NCBI RefSeq assembly: GCF_000761445.1
Contig: NZ_KN196471.1
Coordinates: forward strand, 124,001 to 188,000
Direction of reading: 5' to 3'
DNA from: Oleiagrimonas soli
GTDB lineage: Bacteria > Pseudomonadota > Gammaproteobacteria > Xanthomonadales > Rhodanobacteraceae
Length of the DNA stretch: 64,000 bases
The position numbers and the translations under genes are program-made. The notes beneath the pieces are model-generated. The model did not search any database. It was given only the letters and a program-made list of their open reading frames with translations, and had not been told where the DNA came from. Positions 1-8,931 of this stretch are shown here, one piece after another. Numbering within the stretch: the stretch's first letter is position 1; every line of letters starts with the position of its first letter.

Positions 1-1
1 T

Positions 2-364
2 CTGCTGGAAGCCACGACGCTGGCCGCAAGCGATGCCGAAGCGGTGCTGCTGGCCGCGTTCGACGCCCCTGGCCAGGGGCCGCTGGTGGAAATGCTAAGC
101 ACGCGCACGCCGTTCGCCTGCGCGCTGGTGCTGAGTCCGCAACGCACGCCACAGTCGCGCGCCGCGCTGCGACTGCGACTGCACGCTTCCGGTCATCCGC
201 AACAGCCGCCGTCCAACGCGCACTTGCGCCGGCTGGCGCGCGAGAACGCCTGCGGCGCGGCGCTGACGCTGCTGGAGGCCCTGGCGCAACCGACCGCCGG
301 CAGCACGCGCGTCGCCGCCGGCACTGGCTTGACGTTGCACATCGAAACGGACGTCCTTGCATGA
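2..364 (+). CDS. Beta-ketoacyl synthase / chain-length factor, C-terminal end (partial)
   Basis: This is the 3' end of a gene that begins before the window; about 120 residues are visible and the frame is open from base 2. The segment ASDAEAVLLAAFDAP followed by a FACALVLS strand resembles the end of the beta-ketoacyl synthase chain-length-factor family used in aryl-polyene pathways. It would act in chain elongation of the ACP-bound polyene. The TGA overlaps the ATG of the next gene (ATGA), so the two are probably translationally coupled. The active-site half lies outside the window, so I cannot tell an active synthase from a catalytically dead chain-length factor. The family call rests partly on context. 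Confidence 0.6.
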   Translation: MLEATTLAASDAEAVLLAAFDAPGQGPLVEMLSTRTPFACALVLSPQRTPQSRAALRLRLHASGHPQQPPSNAHLRRLARENACGAALTLLEALAQPTAGSTRVAAGTGLTLHIETDVLA

Positions 365-1152
365 AGGCCACCGCCGACGCCGCATCCGCCGATCCCGCTT
401 GCTGCGTGCTGATCCCGTGCCTGAACGAGGCGCGCGCCATCCGCGGCGTGATCGCATCGGTGCTGGCGCTGGGCTACCCGGTGATGGTGGTCGACGACGG
501 CTCCGACGACGGCACGCCGAACATCGTGGCCGCGCTGCCGGTAACGCTGATCCGCCATCCGCAGCGGCGCGGCAAGGGCGAAGCCCTGCGCACCGGCTTC
601 CGCGCGGCGCTGAAGCACGGCTATGACGGCGTGGTCAGCATGGACGGCGACGGCCAGCACGTGGCCGAGGACATTCCGCGCCTGCTCGCCGCCGCGCGGC
701 GCTACCCGAACCATATCGTCAGCGGCGCGCGGCTGCGTCATCGCGAGCGTCAGCCCAACTACCGCCGCCGCGCCAACGACTTCGCCGACTGGGGCATTTC
801 CTGGGCCGCCGGTCAGTGCCTGGTCGACACGCAATGCGGCCAACGCTACTACCCGCGCGCGGCGCTGGAACTGGCCGACATCAAGAGCGGCGGCTTCGCC
901 TTCGAGACCGACATCCTGATCGAAGCGGCCCTGCAACGCGGCGTGCGCGTGGCCTCGGTGCCGATCGAATCGCGTTACCTGGGCGACATGCGCCTGAGCC
1001 ACTTCCGGCCGGTGCGGGATTTCTCGCGCATCACCGCGCGCGTGGTCTGGCGCATCCTGCGCGCGGGTCTGATGCGCGATCACCTGCGCCAGATCCGCGA
1101 TCAGCAACCCCTGATCTACGACCCCGAGCACGAAACCGACGCTCACGGGTGA
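361..1152 (+). CDS. Family 2 glycosyltransferase (aryl-polyene cluster)
   Basis: A 263-residue GT-A fold enzyme of the polyprenyl-phosphate/DPM1-like branch of GT2. The nucleotide-binding strand reads VMVVDDGSDDGT (about residues 40-51) and the metal-binding region reads MDGDGQH (about 92-98). No transmembrane segment is obvious, so it is probably cytosolic or membrane-peripheral. It overlaps the preceding ketosynthase-family gene by 4 bases and is followed, after 56 bases, by the halogenase-family gene. GT2 genes recur in aryl-polyene clusters, which suggests that it attaches a sugar to the polyene or to its lipid anchor. The donor and acceptor are not evident from sequence. Confidence 0.85.
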   Translation: MKATADAASADPACCVLIPCLNEARAIRGVIASVLALGYPVMVVDDGSDDGTPNIVAALPVTLIRHPQRRGKGEALRTGFRAALKHGYDGVVSMDGDGQHVAEDIPRLLAAARRYPNHIVSGARLRHRERQPNYRRRANDFADWGISWAAGQCLVDTQCGQRYYPRAALELADIKSGGFAFETDILIEAALQRGVRVASVPIESRYLGDMRLSHFRPVRDFSRITARVVWRILRAGLMRDHLRQIRDQQPLIYDPEHETDAHG

Positions 1153-1208
1153 CGCGAACCACGCGCTTCGGGCATCATCGGGGCAAGCTTCGGCGAGGCA
1201 GGAACGCA

Positions 1209-2792
1209 ATGGCGAACACCCCTACGCACGACGCAGTCATCCTCGGCGGCGGTCTGGCCGGTCTGACGCTGGCGCTGCATCTGCGCGCCGATCATCCGGA
1301 TCTCGACATCCTGGTGCTGGAACGCCGTCGCCATCCGCTGCCCGCCGCCGCGCACAAGGTCGGCGAATCCACGGTCGAGATCGGCGCGCACTACTTCGCC
1401 GAAACGCTGGGCCTGCGCGAGCATCTGGAACGCGACCACATCCGCAAGTTCGGCTTCCGCTTCTTCTTCTCCGACGGCCGCGACGACCTGGAGAACGTCA
1501 CCGAACTGGGCGTGAGCAAGGTGCTGCCGACGCCGAGCTACCAGCTCGATCGCGGCATCCTGGAGAACTTCCTCACCGACGAGGCGCGCCGCCGCGGCAT
1601 CGAGGTGCGCGATGGCGCCACCATCAGCGGCCTGGGCATGGGCGAGCACGGCGCGCTGCACGAAGTGCGCTACCGCGACGACGCCAGCCAGCACACGCTG
1701 AAGGCGCGCTGGCTGCTGGATGCCTCCGGTCGCGCCGGTCTGCTGCGCCGCCACTTCAAGCTGACCCGCGACAACGGTCACCGCGGCAACGCGGTGTGGT
1801 TCCGTCTCGACGACCGCATCGAGATCGACGGCTGGTGCAGCGACGCCGACTGGAGCGACCGCTGCTCGCCGCCGGAGCGCTGGCGCTCGACCAACCACCT
1901 GGTCGGTCCGGGCTACTGGTCGTGGCTGATCCCGCTGTCCTCCGGCGCGCACTCGGTCGGCATCGTCGCCGACGCCGGCATGCATCCGCTGGAATCGATG
2001 CGCGACTTCGACCGCATGCTGCAGTGGCTCGGCGCACGCCAACCGGCGCTGGCGCGCGCGGTGGCCGAGCGCCGCGACGCGCTGCTGGATTTCAGCTTCC
2101 TGCGCGACTACTCCTACGGTTGCGCGCAGCTGTTCTCGGCCGACCGCTGGGCGCTGACCGGCGAGGCCGGCGCGTTCCTCGATCCGTTCTACTCGCCGGG
2201 CAGCGACTTCATCGCCATCGGCAACACCTACATCTCGGCGTTGATCGGCCACGACCACGCGGGCCGCAACCTGGCCCCGCACGCCTTCATGTACGACCAG
2301 CTGTACCAGTCGTTCTACGCCAACAGTCTGCCGCTGTTCCGCCAGCAGTACGCGCTGCTCGGCGACGCCGAAGTGCTGCCGGTGAAGGTGACCTGGGACT
2401 ACAGCTACTACTGGGGCGTGCTGTGCCCGCTGGTGTTCCAGCAGGGCCTGACCGACCTGGAACTGCTGGGCCGCGTGCGCACGGACCTGGAGCGCGCGCA
2501 GGCGCTGAACCTGCGCATGCAGGACCTGTTCCTGCGCTGGCACGCCGCCAGCGCCAACCGCAACCCGCGCGCAATGCTCGATCAGTACGAACTGCGCTGG
2601 TTCGCTGATCTCAACGGCCACCTGCACGACGCGCTGGACCGCGACGCCACGGTCGAACGCCTGCGCGGCCACGTCGATCTGCTGGAAGCGCTGGCCGACG
2701 CCATCATGCTGCAGGCCACCGGCAGCGACCCGCGGCTCAAGGCGCCGCTGTCGGGACGCCGGCGACCGCCGCTGTTCGCCGCGGCCGCCTGA
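1209..2792 (+). CDS. FAD-dependent halogenase-family oxidoreductase (pigment cluster)
   Basis: A 527-residue flavoprotein. The N-terminal dinucleotide-binding motif ILGGGLAG lies at residues 11-18, and a WSWLIP motif at 237-242 matches the WxWxIP signature of the flavin-dependent halogenase family. Xanthomonadins are brominated aryl polyenes, so bromination of the aryl head group is the natural proposal. Some relatives with these motifs do not halogenate, so the reaction is an inference. The start chosen is the ATG at 1209, ten bases after an AGGAACG ribosome-binding site. The open frame extends further upstream but lacks the flavin fold there. It ends 9 bases before the convergent ketoreductase gene. 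Confidence 0.85.
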   Translation: MANTPTHDAVILGGGLAGLTLALHLRADHPDLDILVLERRRHPLPAAAHKVGESTVEIGAHYFAETLGLREHLERDHIRKFGFRFFFSDGRDDLENVTELGVSKVLPTPSYQLDRGILENFLTDEARRRGIEVRDGATISGLGMGEHGALHEVRYRDDASQHTLKARWLLDASGRAGLLRRHFKLTRDNGHRGNAVWFRLDDRIEIDGWCSDADWSDRCSPPERWRSTNHLVGPGYWSWLIPLSSGAHSVGIVADAGMHPLESMRDFDRMLQWLGARQPALARAVAERRDALLDFSFLRDYSYGCAQLFSADRWALTGEAGAFLDPFYSPGSDFIAIGNTYISALIGHDHAGRNLAPHAFMYDQLYQSFYANSLPLFRQQYALLGDAEVLPVKVTWDYSYYWGVLCPLVFQQGLTDLELLGRVRTDLERAQALNLRMQDLFLRWHAASANRNPRAMLDQYELRWFADLNGHLHDALDRDATVERLRGHVDLLEALADAIMLQATGSDPRLKAPLSGRRRPPLFAAAA

Positions 2793-2801
2793 TACGCGCG
2801 T

Positions 2802-3539
2802 TCAACCCATGCCGCCGTTGACGCCGATCACCTGCCCGTTGACGTAACCGGCCTGCGCCGAGCACAGGAACGCGACCAGCGCGGCGACGTCCTCGGGCGT
2901 GCCGACACGCCCGGCCGGCACCATCGCCTTGATCTGCTCGGGCGCGAACAAGGCCTCGCTCATGCGGCCGGCGATCACGCCCGGCGCGACCACGTTGGCG
3001 GTGATGCCGCGCGAGGCCATCTCACGCGCCAGCGACTTCACCGCGCCGTGCAGGCCGGCTTTGGCCGCCGCGTAGTTGGTCTGCCCGCGATTGCCGAGCA
3101 CACCCGCCACCGAACCGATCGCCACCACGCGGCCGAAGCGCGCGCGCGCCATCGGCAGCAGCAGCGGCTGGACGAGGTGGAAGAAACCGTGCAGCGAGAC
3201 GTCGATGACGCGCGTCCACTGCGCCTCGGACATGCCCGCCATCGGCGCGTCGTCGTGCACGCCGGCATTGCTGATCGCGGCATGGATCGGCCCGGAGGCC
3301 AGCAGGGTTTCCAGCGCCGATGCGCTGGCCTGCGCATCGACCAGATCGAACGCCACGGCCTCGGCGCTGCCGCCTTCATCGCGAATCGCTTCAGCCACCG
3401 CCTGCGCGCGTTCGAGGCGCGTGTTGGCGTGCACGACGACGTGCCAGCCGTCGGCCGCCAGCGCCTTGCACACGGCAGCGCCGATATCGCCGCTGCCGCC
3501 GCTGACCAGCGCGCGGCGCGTCTCGGGAGAAGCCTTCAT
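2802..3539 (-). CDS. 3-oxoacyl-ACP reductase (FabG-type SDR) of the aryl-polyene cluster
   Basis: A 245-residue short-chain dehydrogenase/reductase. The cofactor loop GGSGDIG is at residues 14-20, the NAG motif at about 91-93, and the catalytic Ser143, Tyr156 and Lys160 are all in place. It would reduce 3-oxoacyl-ACP to 3-hydroxyacyl-ACP with NADPH in each polyene extension cycle. It is the last gene of the minus-strand pigment operon, 54 bases after the ApeP-like dehydratase, and converges on the halogenase-family gene. Assignment to the pigment pathway rather than to general fatty acid synthesis comes from context. Confidence 0.9.
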   Translation of the reverse strand: MKASPETRRALVSGGSGDIGAAVCKALAADGWHVVVHANTRLERAQAVAEAIRDEGGSAEAVAFDLVDAQASASALETLLASGPIHAAISNAGVHDDAPMAGMSEAQWTRVIDVSLHGFFHLVQPLLLPMARARFGRVVAIGSVAGVLGNRGQTNYAAAKAGLHGAVKSLAREMASRGITANVVAPGVIAGRMSEALFAPEQIKAMVPAGRVGTPEDVAALVAFLCSAQAGYVNGQVIGVNGGMG

Positions 3540-3593
3540 AGCGCATGCTCCGGGTCGAAAGAGTCGAAGTCTAGCAAGCGCGCCGCGGCAGGC

Positions 3594-4028
3594 TCAGCCG
3601 TCGCCATGGATCACGGCACAGCGTCCTTGCGCCAGCAGCGTGCCGTCGTGCTCGATGCGGAAGGCGTACTGGGTGCCGCTGTCGTCGGCGTACAGGCACT
3701 CGGCGTGCACGTCCAGCGCGCCAGAAAGGTCGTCGATGTAATCACGCTCGAAACGCACGTCGCGCAGCGCCACCAGCACGCCCGGCCGCGGCGCGCCGGC
3801 GCCCGCGGCACGAGCGCGCAGCGCGCCGTGCACCGCCGCGGCCTGCGCGCCGTATTCGGCCAGATGCACGGCATGCAGCCGGCCGTCGCGGCGCAGCGGA
3901 TGCGCCGCATCGCGGTGCCCTTCGCTGACGGCGTAGATATGCGTGTCGTCCCAGTCCACGACCGCATCGAGCAGGCACATGCCGCCCGCGTGGGGGATCA
4001 GATGCGCCCAGTCACTTTTCGGCAGCAT
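3594..4028 (-). CDS. Hot-dog dehydratase, ApeP-like (3-hydroxyacyl-ACP dehydratase)
   Basis: A 144-residue protein resembling the second hot-dog dehydratase of aryl-polyene clusters. The N-terminal segment LIPHAGGMCLLD resembles the catalytic His-containing hairpin of FabA/FabZ-like dehydratases. It would remove water from 3-hydroxyacyl-ACP to build the conjugated double bonds, probably paired with the other hot-dog protein of this operon. Its start overlaps the end of the MMPL gene by 17 bases. The fold and class are well supported; its exact division of labour with the second dehydratase is not visible. Confidence 0.8.
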   Translation of the reverse strand: MLPKSDWAHLIPHAGGMCLLDAVVDWDDTHIYAVSEGHRDAAHPLRRDGRLHAVHLAEYGAQAAAVHGALRARAAGAGAPRPGVLVALRDVRFERDYIDDLSGALDVHAECLYADDSGTQYAFRIEHDGTLLAQGRCAVIHGDG

Positions 4029-6399
4029 CGTCGCGTTCCGCGTGCGGCGCCATCAGGATCGACAGGCAGAAATGGAAGGCCACGCCCAGGCTCACGGTGA
4101 GGCCGATGGCGCGCAGCACCGGAATCGACGACCACGCCAGCATGCCGAACACCAGCAGCGCCGACAGCACGCAGACCACCGTGGCGTGAAGCGTGCGGCG
4201 CTGTTCGTCCGGGTCGCCGGTCTCGCGCTCGAAGAACAGCGCGTAGTGCAGACCGAGGCCGGCCGCGAGAATCAGCGCGACCAGATGGAACAGCGAAATC
4301 TCGACGCCGGCCACCCGCTCGACCGCCAGCACCAGGAACGTCGCCAGCGTCATCGGACCGAGCACGTGCCAGGCGCGACGCAGGCTACGCAGGGCCACGC
4401 TGACGGTCACCACCAGCAACAACAACGCCACACCGAGCGCGGTGAGGATGCGCGAACGGTACGCCGCGACCAGCGATTCCGAAGCCTGTTTGATGTCCAG
4501 CAGATGCACTTTGCCGCCGGTCTGCGCCGACAGCGCAGCCAGCGCCGCCGGATCGTGCACGCCGCTGAGCGTGGCCAGTCCGACCCATGACCTCGTCGGC
4601 GTCGCACCGGCGTGCTGCGGCTTCGCACGCGGGTCGGCTCCGCGCTGCACCAGCATCGACGCCAGTCGCTGCCCCAACGGCGAGCGCTCGAACATCGCCG
4701 GCGTCAGCAGCGGCAAGGCGCGCGCGGTTTCCACGTCGTGCACGAACGGCGCGAAGGCATCCTCGCGGAACGGCATGCCGTTCGTGGCCCGCTTCAGCGC
4801 GGCCTCCAGCGCGGCCCGGTCGGGTAGCCGATCCTGCCGCTCGCGCTGCACGGCCAGCGACGGCAGGTAGCGCGAAGGCAGCTCGACGCCATCCAACGCG
4901 CCCTGCTTCACCAGCGCCTGCAGCTTGGGCTGCATCGCCTGCGACAGCGTCAGCACGCCGTCGGCCGTGGGTGCGTCGAGCACCAGCAGATAGCGCACGT
5001 CCGGTGCGCCAAGTTCGGCGCGCAGGCGGGCGTCGGTCTTCAGCATCGACATCGGCAGCGGCGTCAACTTGGCGAGGTTGTTCTGCCAGAACGAACCCGG
5101 CGCGAAGTACAGCATCGCCGCCACCGCCACCGTCACCAGCAACGGAATCCAGCGCGGTCGCGGCAGGTCGTCGAGGAAACGCCGGAAGCGCGCCAGGCCG
5201 GGCGTGCGCGCCACATCCACGAACCGTTCCGGCAGCACGTGCGGCAGCGCGTAGCGCGTGGTCAGACCCGCGCCCAGCAGGCCGAAGATGGTGAACACCG
5301 CCAACTGCTGCAGGCCGGGCACGCCCGAGGCGTAGAACGCCAGGTAGGCGATGCAGGCCGAGGCGATGGCGGTCAGCAGTAACGGCCACAGCCCGCGCAC
5401 GCTCTGCAGGTTGGAGGCCCCGGCGCGTCGATGGCTGAGCAGGCGGATCGGATATTCCTGGGCCACGCCCAGCAGCGTGAAGCCGAACGCCAGCGTGATG
5501 CCGTGCACCTCCGCGTAGGCGGTGACCAGCGCGGCCAATCCGACCAGCGCGCCGCTGGCGATCGGCAGCGCGCCGAGCAGCAGCGCGCTCGGACTGCGGT
5601 ACGCCAGCAGCAGCAGCAGGATGAAGCCGACCGTCGAGATGTAGCCGATCCAGTCGGCCTGATGCCGGGTCTGCCGATTGATGACCACGCTGAAGTAGCC
5701 CGGCCCGCTCAGCGTCAGCGTCGCCGCGCCGCGCTGCGGCAGGTCGTCGAAGGCCTTGCGCAGGGCTGCGATGGCGTCCTGCTGCGCGCCGGGATCGAAG
5801 CCGGCGGCGCGCGTCTGCACCAGCAGCAGCGCCTCGCCCTGCGGGTCGATCCACACGCCGTCGCGGACTTCGGGCGCATGCGGCGGCGACCAGCGCTGCG
5901 CCAGTTTCAGCACTTCCAGAGTCGGATCGCGCGGCAGCCAGGTTTCCAGCATGCCGCCGGCCGGCGAGGCCAGGTCCTCCAGCCGCTGCTGCAGCTGATC
6001 GTGCAAGTAGGCCGCGTCCAGACGGTGGGTGTCGAGCGTGGTCGACAACAGGTAGCGGTACGGCAGCAGCGCCGACGGCAGACTGTCGGGCTGGAAGTCG
6101 CCGTTGAGCACCTGGGTGAAGCGCGAGTCCTGCTTCAGCGCAGCGGCCAGACCGTGGCTGAGATCGGCCAGCTTCGCCGGCGGCGCGCCATCCAGCGCGA
6201 CCAACAATAGGCGCGAACCGGGACCGCTGCCGATCTGATCCATCAGCAACCGCTGATCGGCCGTGGCCGGCGGCGGCATGAAGCTGCGCAGATCGGTGCC
6301 GACGCGCAGCGTGCGCGCCACGTACAGCCCGAGCAGCGCCAGCACCAGCAGCCAGCCGATCAGCAGCGCGGCGCGCACGCGCACCGGACTAGTCGGCAT
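4012..6399 (-). CDS. MMPL/RND-family exporter of the aryl-polyene cluster
   Basis: A 795-residue polytopic inner-membrane protein. There is one N-terminal transmembrane helix (about residues 10-28), a large periplasmic domain, a block of five helices, a second periplasmic domain and a final helical block. This is the usual RND/MMPL layout. It most likely moves the lipid-linked polyene towards the outer membrane. It overlaps the LolA-like gene upstream (11 bases) and the dehydratase downstream (17 bases), so it is tightly coupled to the pigment operon. Proteins of this class accompany LolA-like carriers in aryl-polyene clusters. The transported substrate is inferred from context. Confidence 0.88.
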   Translation of the reverse strand: MPTSPVRVRAALLIGWLLVLALLGLYVARTLRVGTDLRSFMPPPATADQRLLMDQIGSGPGSRLLLVALDGAPPAKLADLSHGLAAALKQDSRFTQVLNGDFQPDSLPSALLPYRYLLSTTLDTHRLDAAYLHDQLQQRLEDLASPAGGMLETWLPRDPTLEVLKLAQRWSPPHAPEVRDGVWIDPQGEALLLVQTRAAGFDPGAQQDAIAALRKAFDDLPQRGAATLTLSGPGYFSVVINRQTRHQADWIGYISTVGFILLLLLAYRSPSALLLGALPIASGALVGLAALVTAYAEVHGITLAFGFTLLGVAQEYPIRLLSHRRAGASNLQSVRGLWPLLLTAIASACIAYLAFYASGVPGLQQLAVFTIFGLLGAGLTTRYALPHVLPERFVDVARTPGLARFRRFLDDLPRPRWIPLLVTVAVAAMLYFAPGSFWQNNLAKLTPLPMSMLKTDARLRAELGAPDVRYLLVLDAPTADGVLTLSQAMQPKLQALVKQGALDGVELPSRYLPSLAVQRERQDRLPDRAALEAALKRATNGMPFREDAFAPFVHDVETARALPLLTPAMFERSPLGQRLASMLVQRGADPRAKPQHAGATPTRSWVGLATLSGVHDPAALAALSAQTGGKVHLLDIKQASESLVAAYRSRILTALGVALLLLVVTVSVALRSLRRAWHVLGPMTLATFLVLAVERVAGVEISLFHLVALILAAGLGLHYALFFERETGDPDEQRRTLHATVVCVLSALLVFGMLAWSSIPVLRAIGLTVSLGVAFHFCLSILMAPHAERDDAAEK

Positions 6400-7045
6400 G
6401 TCGGCACAGCGCCGTCAGGTTGGCGCGCGTCGGCTGCGCCGGCATGCGCGCGGCCAGCGGACCGAGCAGGTCGACACTGAGCGTGCCGTTGGCTTCGGTG
6501 ATGAGCATGCAGCGCAGGCCCTGCCGGTCGCCGTCGAGCCGGATGTGCGAGAGGCTGCGCGCCAGCTGCGGCGACTTCGGCTTCAGGGTCAGGGTCCAGC
6601 CCTGGCCGTCGCCCTCCTGGTCCAGCCGCGGCGTGAACGCCTTCGACAAGCGCGCCCGATCGCCCGACAGCACCGCGACCAGACTGTCCAGCAGCGCCTT
6701 CAGCGGCGGCGCGCGGTCCAGCGAGAAATGCCGCGTGCCGCGACCGGCGCGGTGCATGCTGACTTCGCCGTCGACGATGCGCGTGGTTTCCACGTAGGGC
6801 ATGTCCACATGCCGCTGCAGACGGTCGCCGCCTTCCCACGACAGCTGTCCGGACACCACCAGCGGGCGGCTCAGCAGCGCCGAGAAACGTGCTTCGGCAA
6901 AGGCCACCTGCGTCGGCGGCGGCTGCGCGAGCCGGGTGATCGGCGCCAGGGCGTCGTCCTTGGCGACCGTGGTCTCAGGCCCGCGCGCCCACGTCGTCGC
7001 CGACGCCAGCGCCAGCATCAGTCCCAGCAACCCGCGGAGTGTCAT
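6389..7045 (-). CDS. LolA-like outer-membrane lipoprotein carrier (pigment cluster)
   Basis: A secreted protein of about 218 residues. It has a signal peptide (MTLRGLLGLMLALASATTWA, cleavage expected near residue 20-22) followed by a beta-rich domain like LolA/LolB. In aryl-polyene clusters such proteins are thought to ferry the lipid-linked pigment across the periplasm, working with the MMPL exporter encoded just downstream. Its start lies about 70 bases inside the end of the acyltransferase gene; ATGs at 7045 and 7057 are both possible. I prefer 7045 because it gives a compact signal peptide. No strong ribosome-binding site is visible, which suggests translational coupling. Confidence 0.75.
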   Translation of the reverse strand: MTLRGLLGLMLALASATTWARGPETTVAKDDALAPITRLAQPPPTQVAFAEARFSALLSRPLVVSGQLSWEGGDRLQRHVDMPYVETTRIVDGEVSMHRAGRGTRHFSLDRAPPLKALLDSLVAVLSGDRARLSKAFTPRLDQEGDGQGWTLTLKPKSPQLARSLSHIRLDGDRQGLRCMLITEANGTLSVDLLGPLAARMPAQPTRANLTALCRHAD

Positions 7046-7934
7046 GCCAGAAATCATAGAAGTTGAACCAGTTGTAGGGATACGCACGCGCCAGGGCCTC
7101 CAGCCGCGCCGCGTAGGCCTGCACGTAGGCCTGCACTGCTTCGCGGCGGCCCCGGCGCGGCAACATCGCGGTGTCGGCGAACGATTCGAACACCAGCTTA
7201 TAGCGATTGCCCCCAAGGTACAGCCCGAAGCACAACACCACCGGAACGCGCAGACTGACCGCCAGCAGCCACGGTCCCAGCGGGAACGGCGCCGGCTCGC
7301 CGAAAAACGGCACCTTCAGCATGGCCTCGTCCGGCCGTCCGCGGTCGGCCAGCAGCGCCACCATGTGGCCCTCGCGGACCGCCTCGCCCAGCGCCAGCAC
7401 CACCGACGCCGGGTCCTGCGCGCCATCGATCACGCGCTCGCCGATATCCGGCGCCAGCGCTTCCAGCAGCGCGGTCATCGCCGGCGTCTGCTGCTTGTTC
7501 AGCACCACCCGCAGCGGCACCTGCGGGTAGCGCTGCGAAAGCATGCGCAAGGCCTCGAAACTGCCGTGGTGCGAGCCGATCAGGACCGCGCCGCGCCCTT
7601 CGTCCAGCGCTTCGTGCAGGCGTTCGAGCCCCTCCACCTGCACGGCGAAACCGCGCTCGCCGCGCGCCAGCATGAACACCCGGTCCAGCGTGATGGCGGC
7701 GAACGCATGCAGATGCCGAAACACCTCGCGCAGCGTCGCCGGACGCCCCAGCACGCGCTGTAGAAACTGACGCGAGGAACGCCGCTCGGGACGGCGACGC
7801 AGGAAGAAATACAGCGTGACCGGATACAGCACGACCCGCGCCACCGGCCGACCGCAACGCAGCGCGATGGTGCGGATCAACCACAGCGCGAACAGGCCGC
7901 CGCCTTCGGGGCGGTGCCGCCAGTGCGCGCTCAT
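6975..7934 (-). CDS. LpxL/HtrB-like acyltransferase (pigment cluster)
   Basis: A 319-residue acyltransferase of the lysophospholipid/lipid A acyltransferase type. The HX4E catalytic motif is in GSHHGSFEA (about residues 117-125), and the family's terminal PYNWFNFYDFW block is present near the C-terminus. It probably transfers an acyl or aryl-polyene chain to a lipid acceptor at the inner membrane. After the FYDFW block about 23 low-complexity residues follow, overlapping the LolA-like gene. The start at 7934 overlaps the dehydratase gene by 4 bases. The substrate is unknown; in aryl-polyene clusters this family is proposed to make the membrane anchor. Confidence 0.85.
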   Translation of the reverse strand: MSAHWRHRPEGGGLFALWLIRTIALRCGRPVARVVLYPVTLYFFLRRRPERRSSRQFLQRVLGRPATLREVFRHLHAFAAITLDRVFMLARGERGFAVQVEGLERLHEALDEGRGAVLIGSHHGSFEALRMLSQRYPQVPLRVVLNKQQTPAMTALLEALAPDIGERVIDGAQDPASVVLALGEAVREGHMVALLADRGRPDEAMLKVPFFGEPAPFPLGPWLLAVSLRVPVVLCFGLYLGGNRYKLVFESFADTAMLPRRGRREAVQAYVQAYAARLEALARAYPYNWFNFYDFWHDTPRVAGTDAGAGVGDDVGARA

Positions 7935-8242
7935 GCGGCCACCTCCACGCGGCCGCGCGCCAGCACGCCGCCTTCGCCGAGTATCTCGAAGCGCAGTCGC
8001 GGCGGCTCGCCGTGCACCCGCAGTTCGGCCGTACGATCCGGCCACAGCGGCGCCACGAACTTGGCGTCGACGATGCGCGCCAGTCGCCAGCCGCGCTCGC
8101 GCTGCAGCAGGGCCGCCAGTTCGTCCAGCAGCACCACGCCCGGCACCAGCGGACGCCCGGGGAAATGTCCGGGCAGCGCCGGATGGTCCGCACCGATGCG
8201 GAACGTGTGCGTGAACGGCGTGGAGGCGGTGTGATCGTTCAT
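7931..8242 (-). CDS. Hot-dog dehydratase, FabZ/ApeI-like
   Basis: A 103-residue single hot-dog protein. HPALPGHFPGRPLVPGVV (about residues 20-37) matches the FabA/FabZ active-site segment, in which the HFPG His is catalytic. It would dehydrate 3-hydroxyacyl-ACP intermediates of the polyene. The start at 8242 was chosen because the upstream part of the same open frame has no dehydratase character. The gene overlaps the COG4648 gene by 4 bases and the acyltransferase by 4 bases. It is shorter than housekeeping FabZ (about 140-150 residues), which fits the aryl-polyene versions. Confidence 0.82.
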   Translation of the reverse strand: MNDHTASTPFTHTFRIGADHPALPGHFPGRPLVPGVVLLDELAALLQRERGWRLARIVDAKFVAPLWPDRTAELRVHGEPPRLRFEILGEGGVLARGRVEVAA

Positions 8243-8916
8243 CGGCCTACCGTATCGTGAGCGTCGCGCACGATGCGAGGCCAGTGCCGCACCAGCCGCT
8301 GCATGAATTCGTGCGGACGCGGATGCGGCAGGTCGCGGAAACGCCAGCGGCGCACCAGATATTCGGCCAGCATCGCCAGGATCGGCAGCGCGTAACCGCC
8401 CACGTGCAGCCAGGTGCGCGCCAGCGATTGCAGCGGACCGCCGACGGCGATCTGCACCCAGCACAGCAGCAATAACAGGCATTGCAGCGCCATCAACGCG
8501 GTCCAGTACCAGGTGACTTGCCGCGTGTAGCGCGCCACGCGCGGGTTCTGCACACGCTCGTCGCCTTCCACCGCGCGCACCACACGCGTGACCAGCGGTT
8601 CGCGTCCGTGACCGAGCGTGCGACCGAACAGCCAGCCAAGGCCCGCCGTGATCAGAATCGGCACCAGATTCAGCACCCAGTGCGCGCGTCCGCTCCAGTC
8701 CAGCCACAACATCAGCGCCGCCAGCGCGATCCACAGCGCCAGCACCGGCGCACGCCGCAACGGCAGCATCGCCGCCAGCGCCAGAGTCAGTACCGGCACC
8801 GCCGCGCGATAAGCCCACGCGCCCCCACCCAACGCGCCGATGAACACCAGCGCGGCATAGACGAGCAGCAGCAGGGGAAACAGGCTGCGGGAAAGACCGG
8901 ATTGGGCGGAGGACAC
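8239..8916 (-). CDS. COG4648-like integral membrane protein
   Basis: A 225-residue membrane protein. Four closely spaced hydrophobic helices lie in the first 100 residues, a further hydrophobic stretch at about 140-160, another at about 175-190, and the C-terminus is basic. Proteins of this type are conserved in aryl-polyene clusters but have no established activity. Its place between the ACP and a dehydratase, with a 4-base overlap to the latter, ties it to polyene synthesis or membrane docking of the complex. The family call is from memory of cluster composition and is less secure than the operon assignment. Confidence 0.68.
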   Translation of the reverse strand: MSSAQSGLSRSLFPLLLLVYAALVFIGALGGGAWAYRAAVPVLTLALAAMLPLRRAPVLALWIALAALMLWLDWSGRAHWVLNLVPILITAGLGWLFGRTLGHGREPLVTRVVRAVEGDERVQNPRVARYTRQVTWYWTALMALQCLLLLLCWVQIAVGGPLQSLARTWLHVGGYALPILAMLAEYLVRRWRFRDLPHPRPHEFMQRLVRHWPRIVRDAHDTVGR

Positions 8917-8931
8917 GGCCGATCCGTGCCG

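Noticed and set aside
1143-2672. A 509-codon minus-strand frame within the halogenase-family gene
   Set aside because: It is antisense to a gene with clear flavin and WxWxIP motifs; its own sequence is low complexity.
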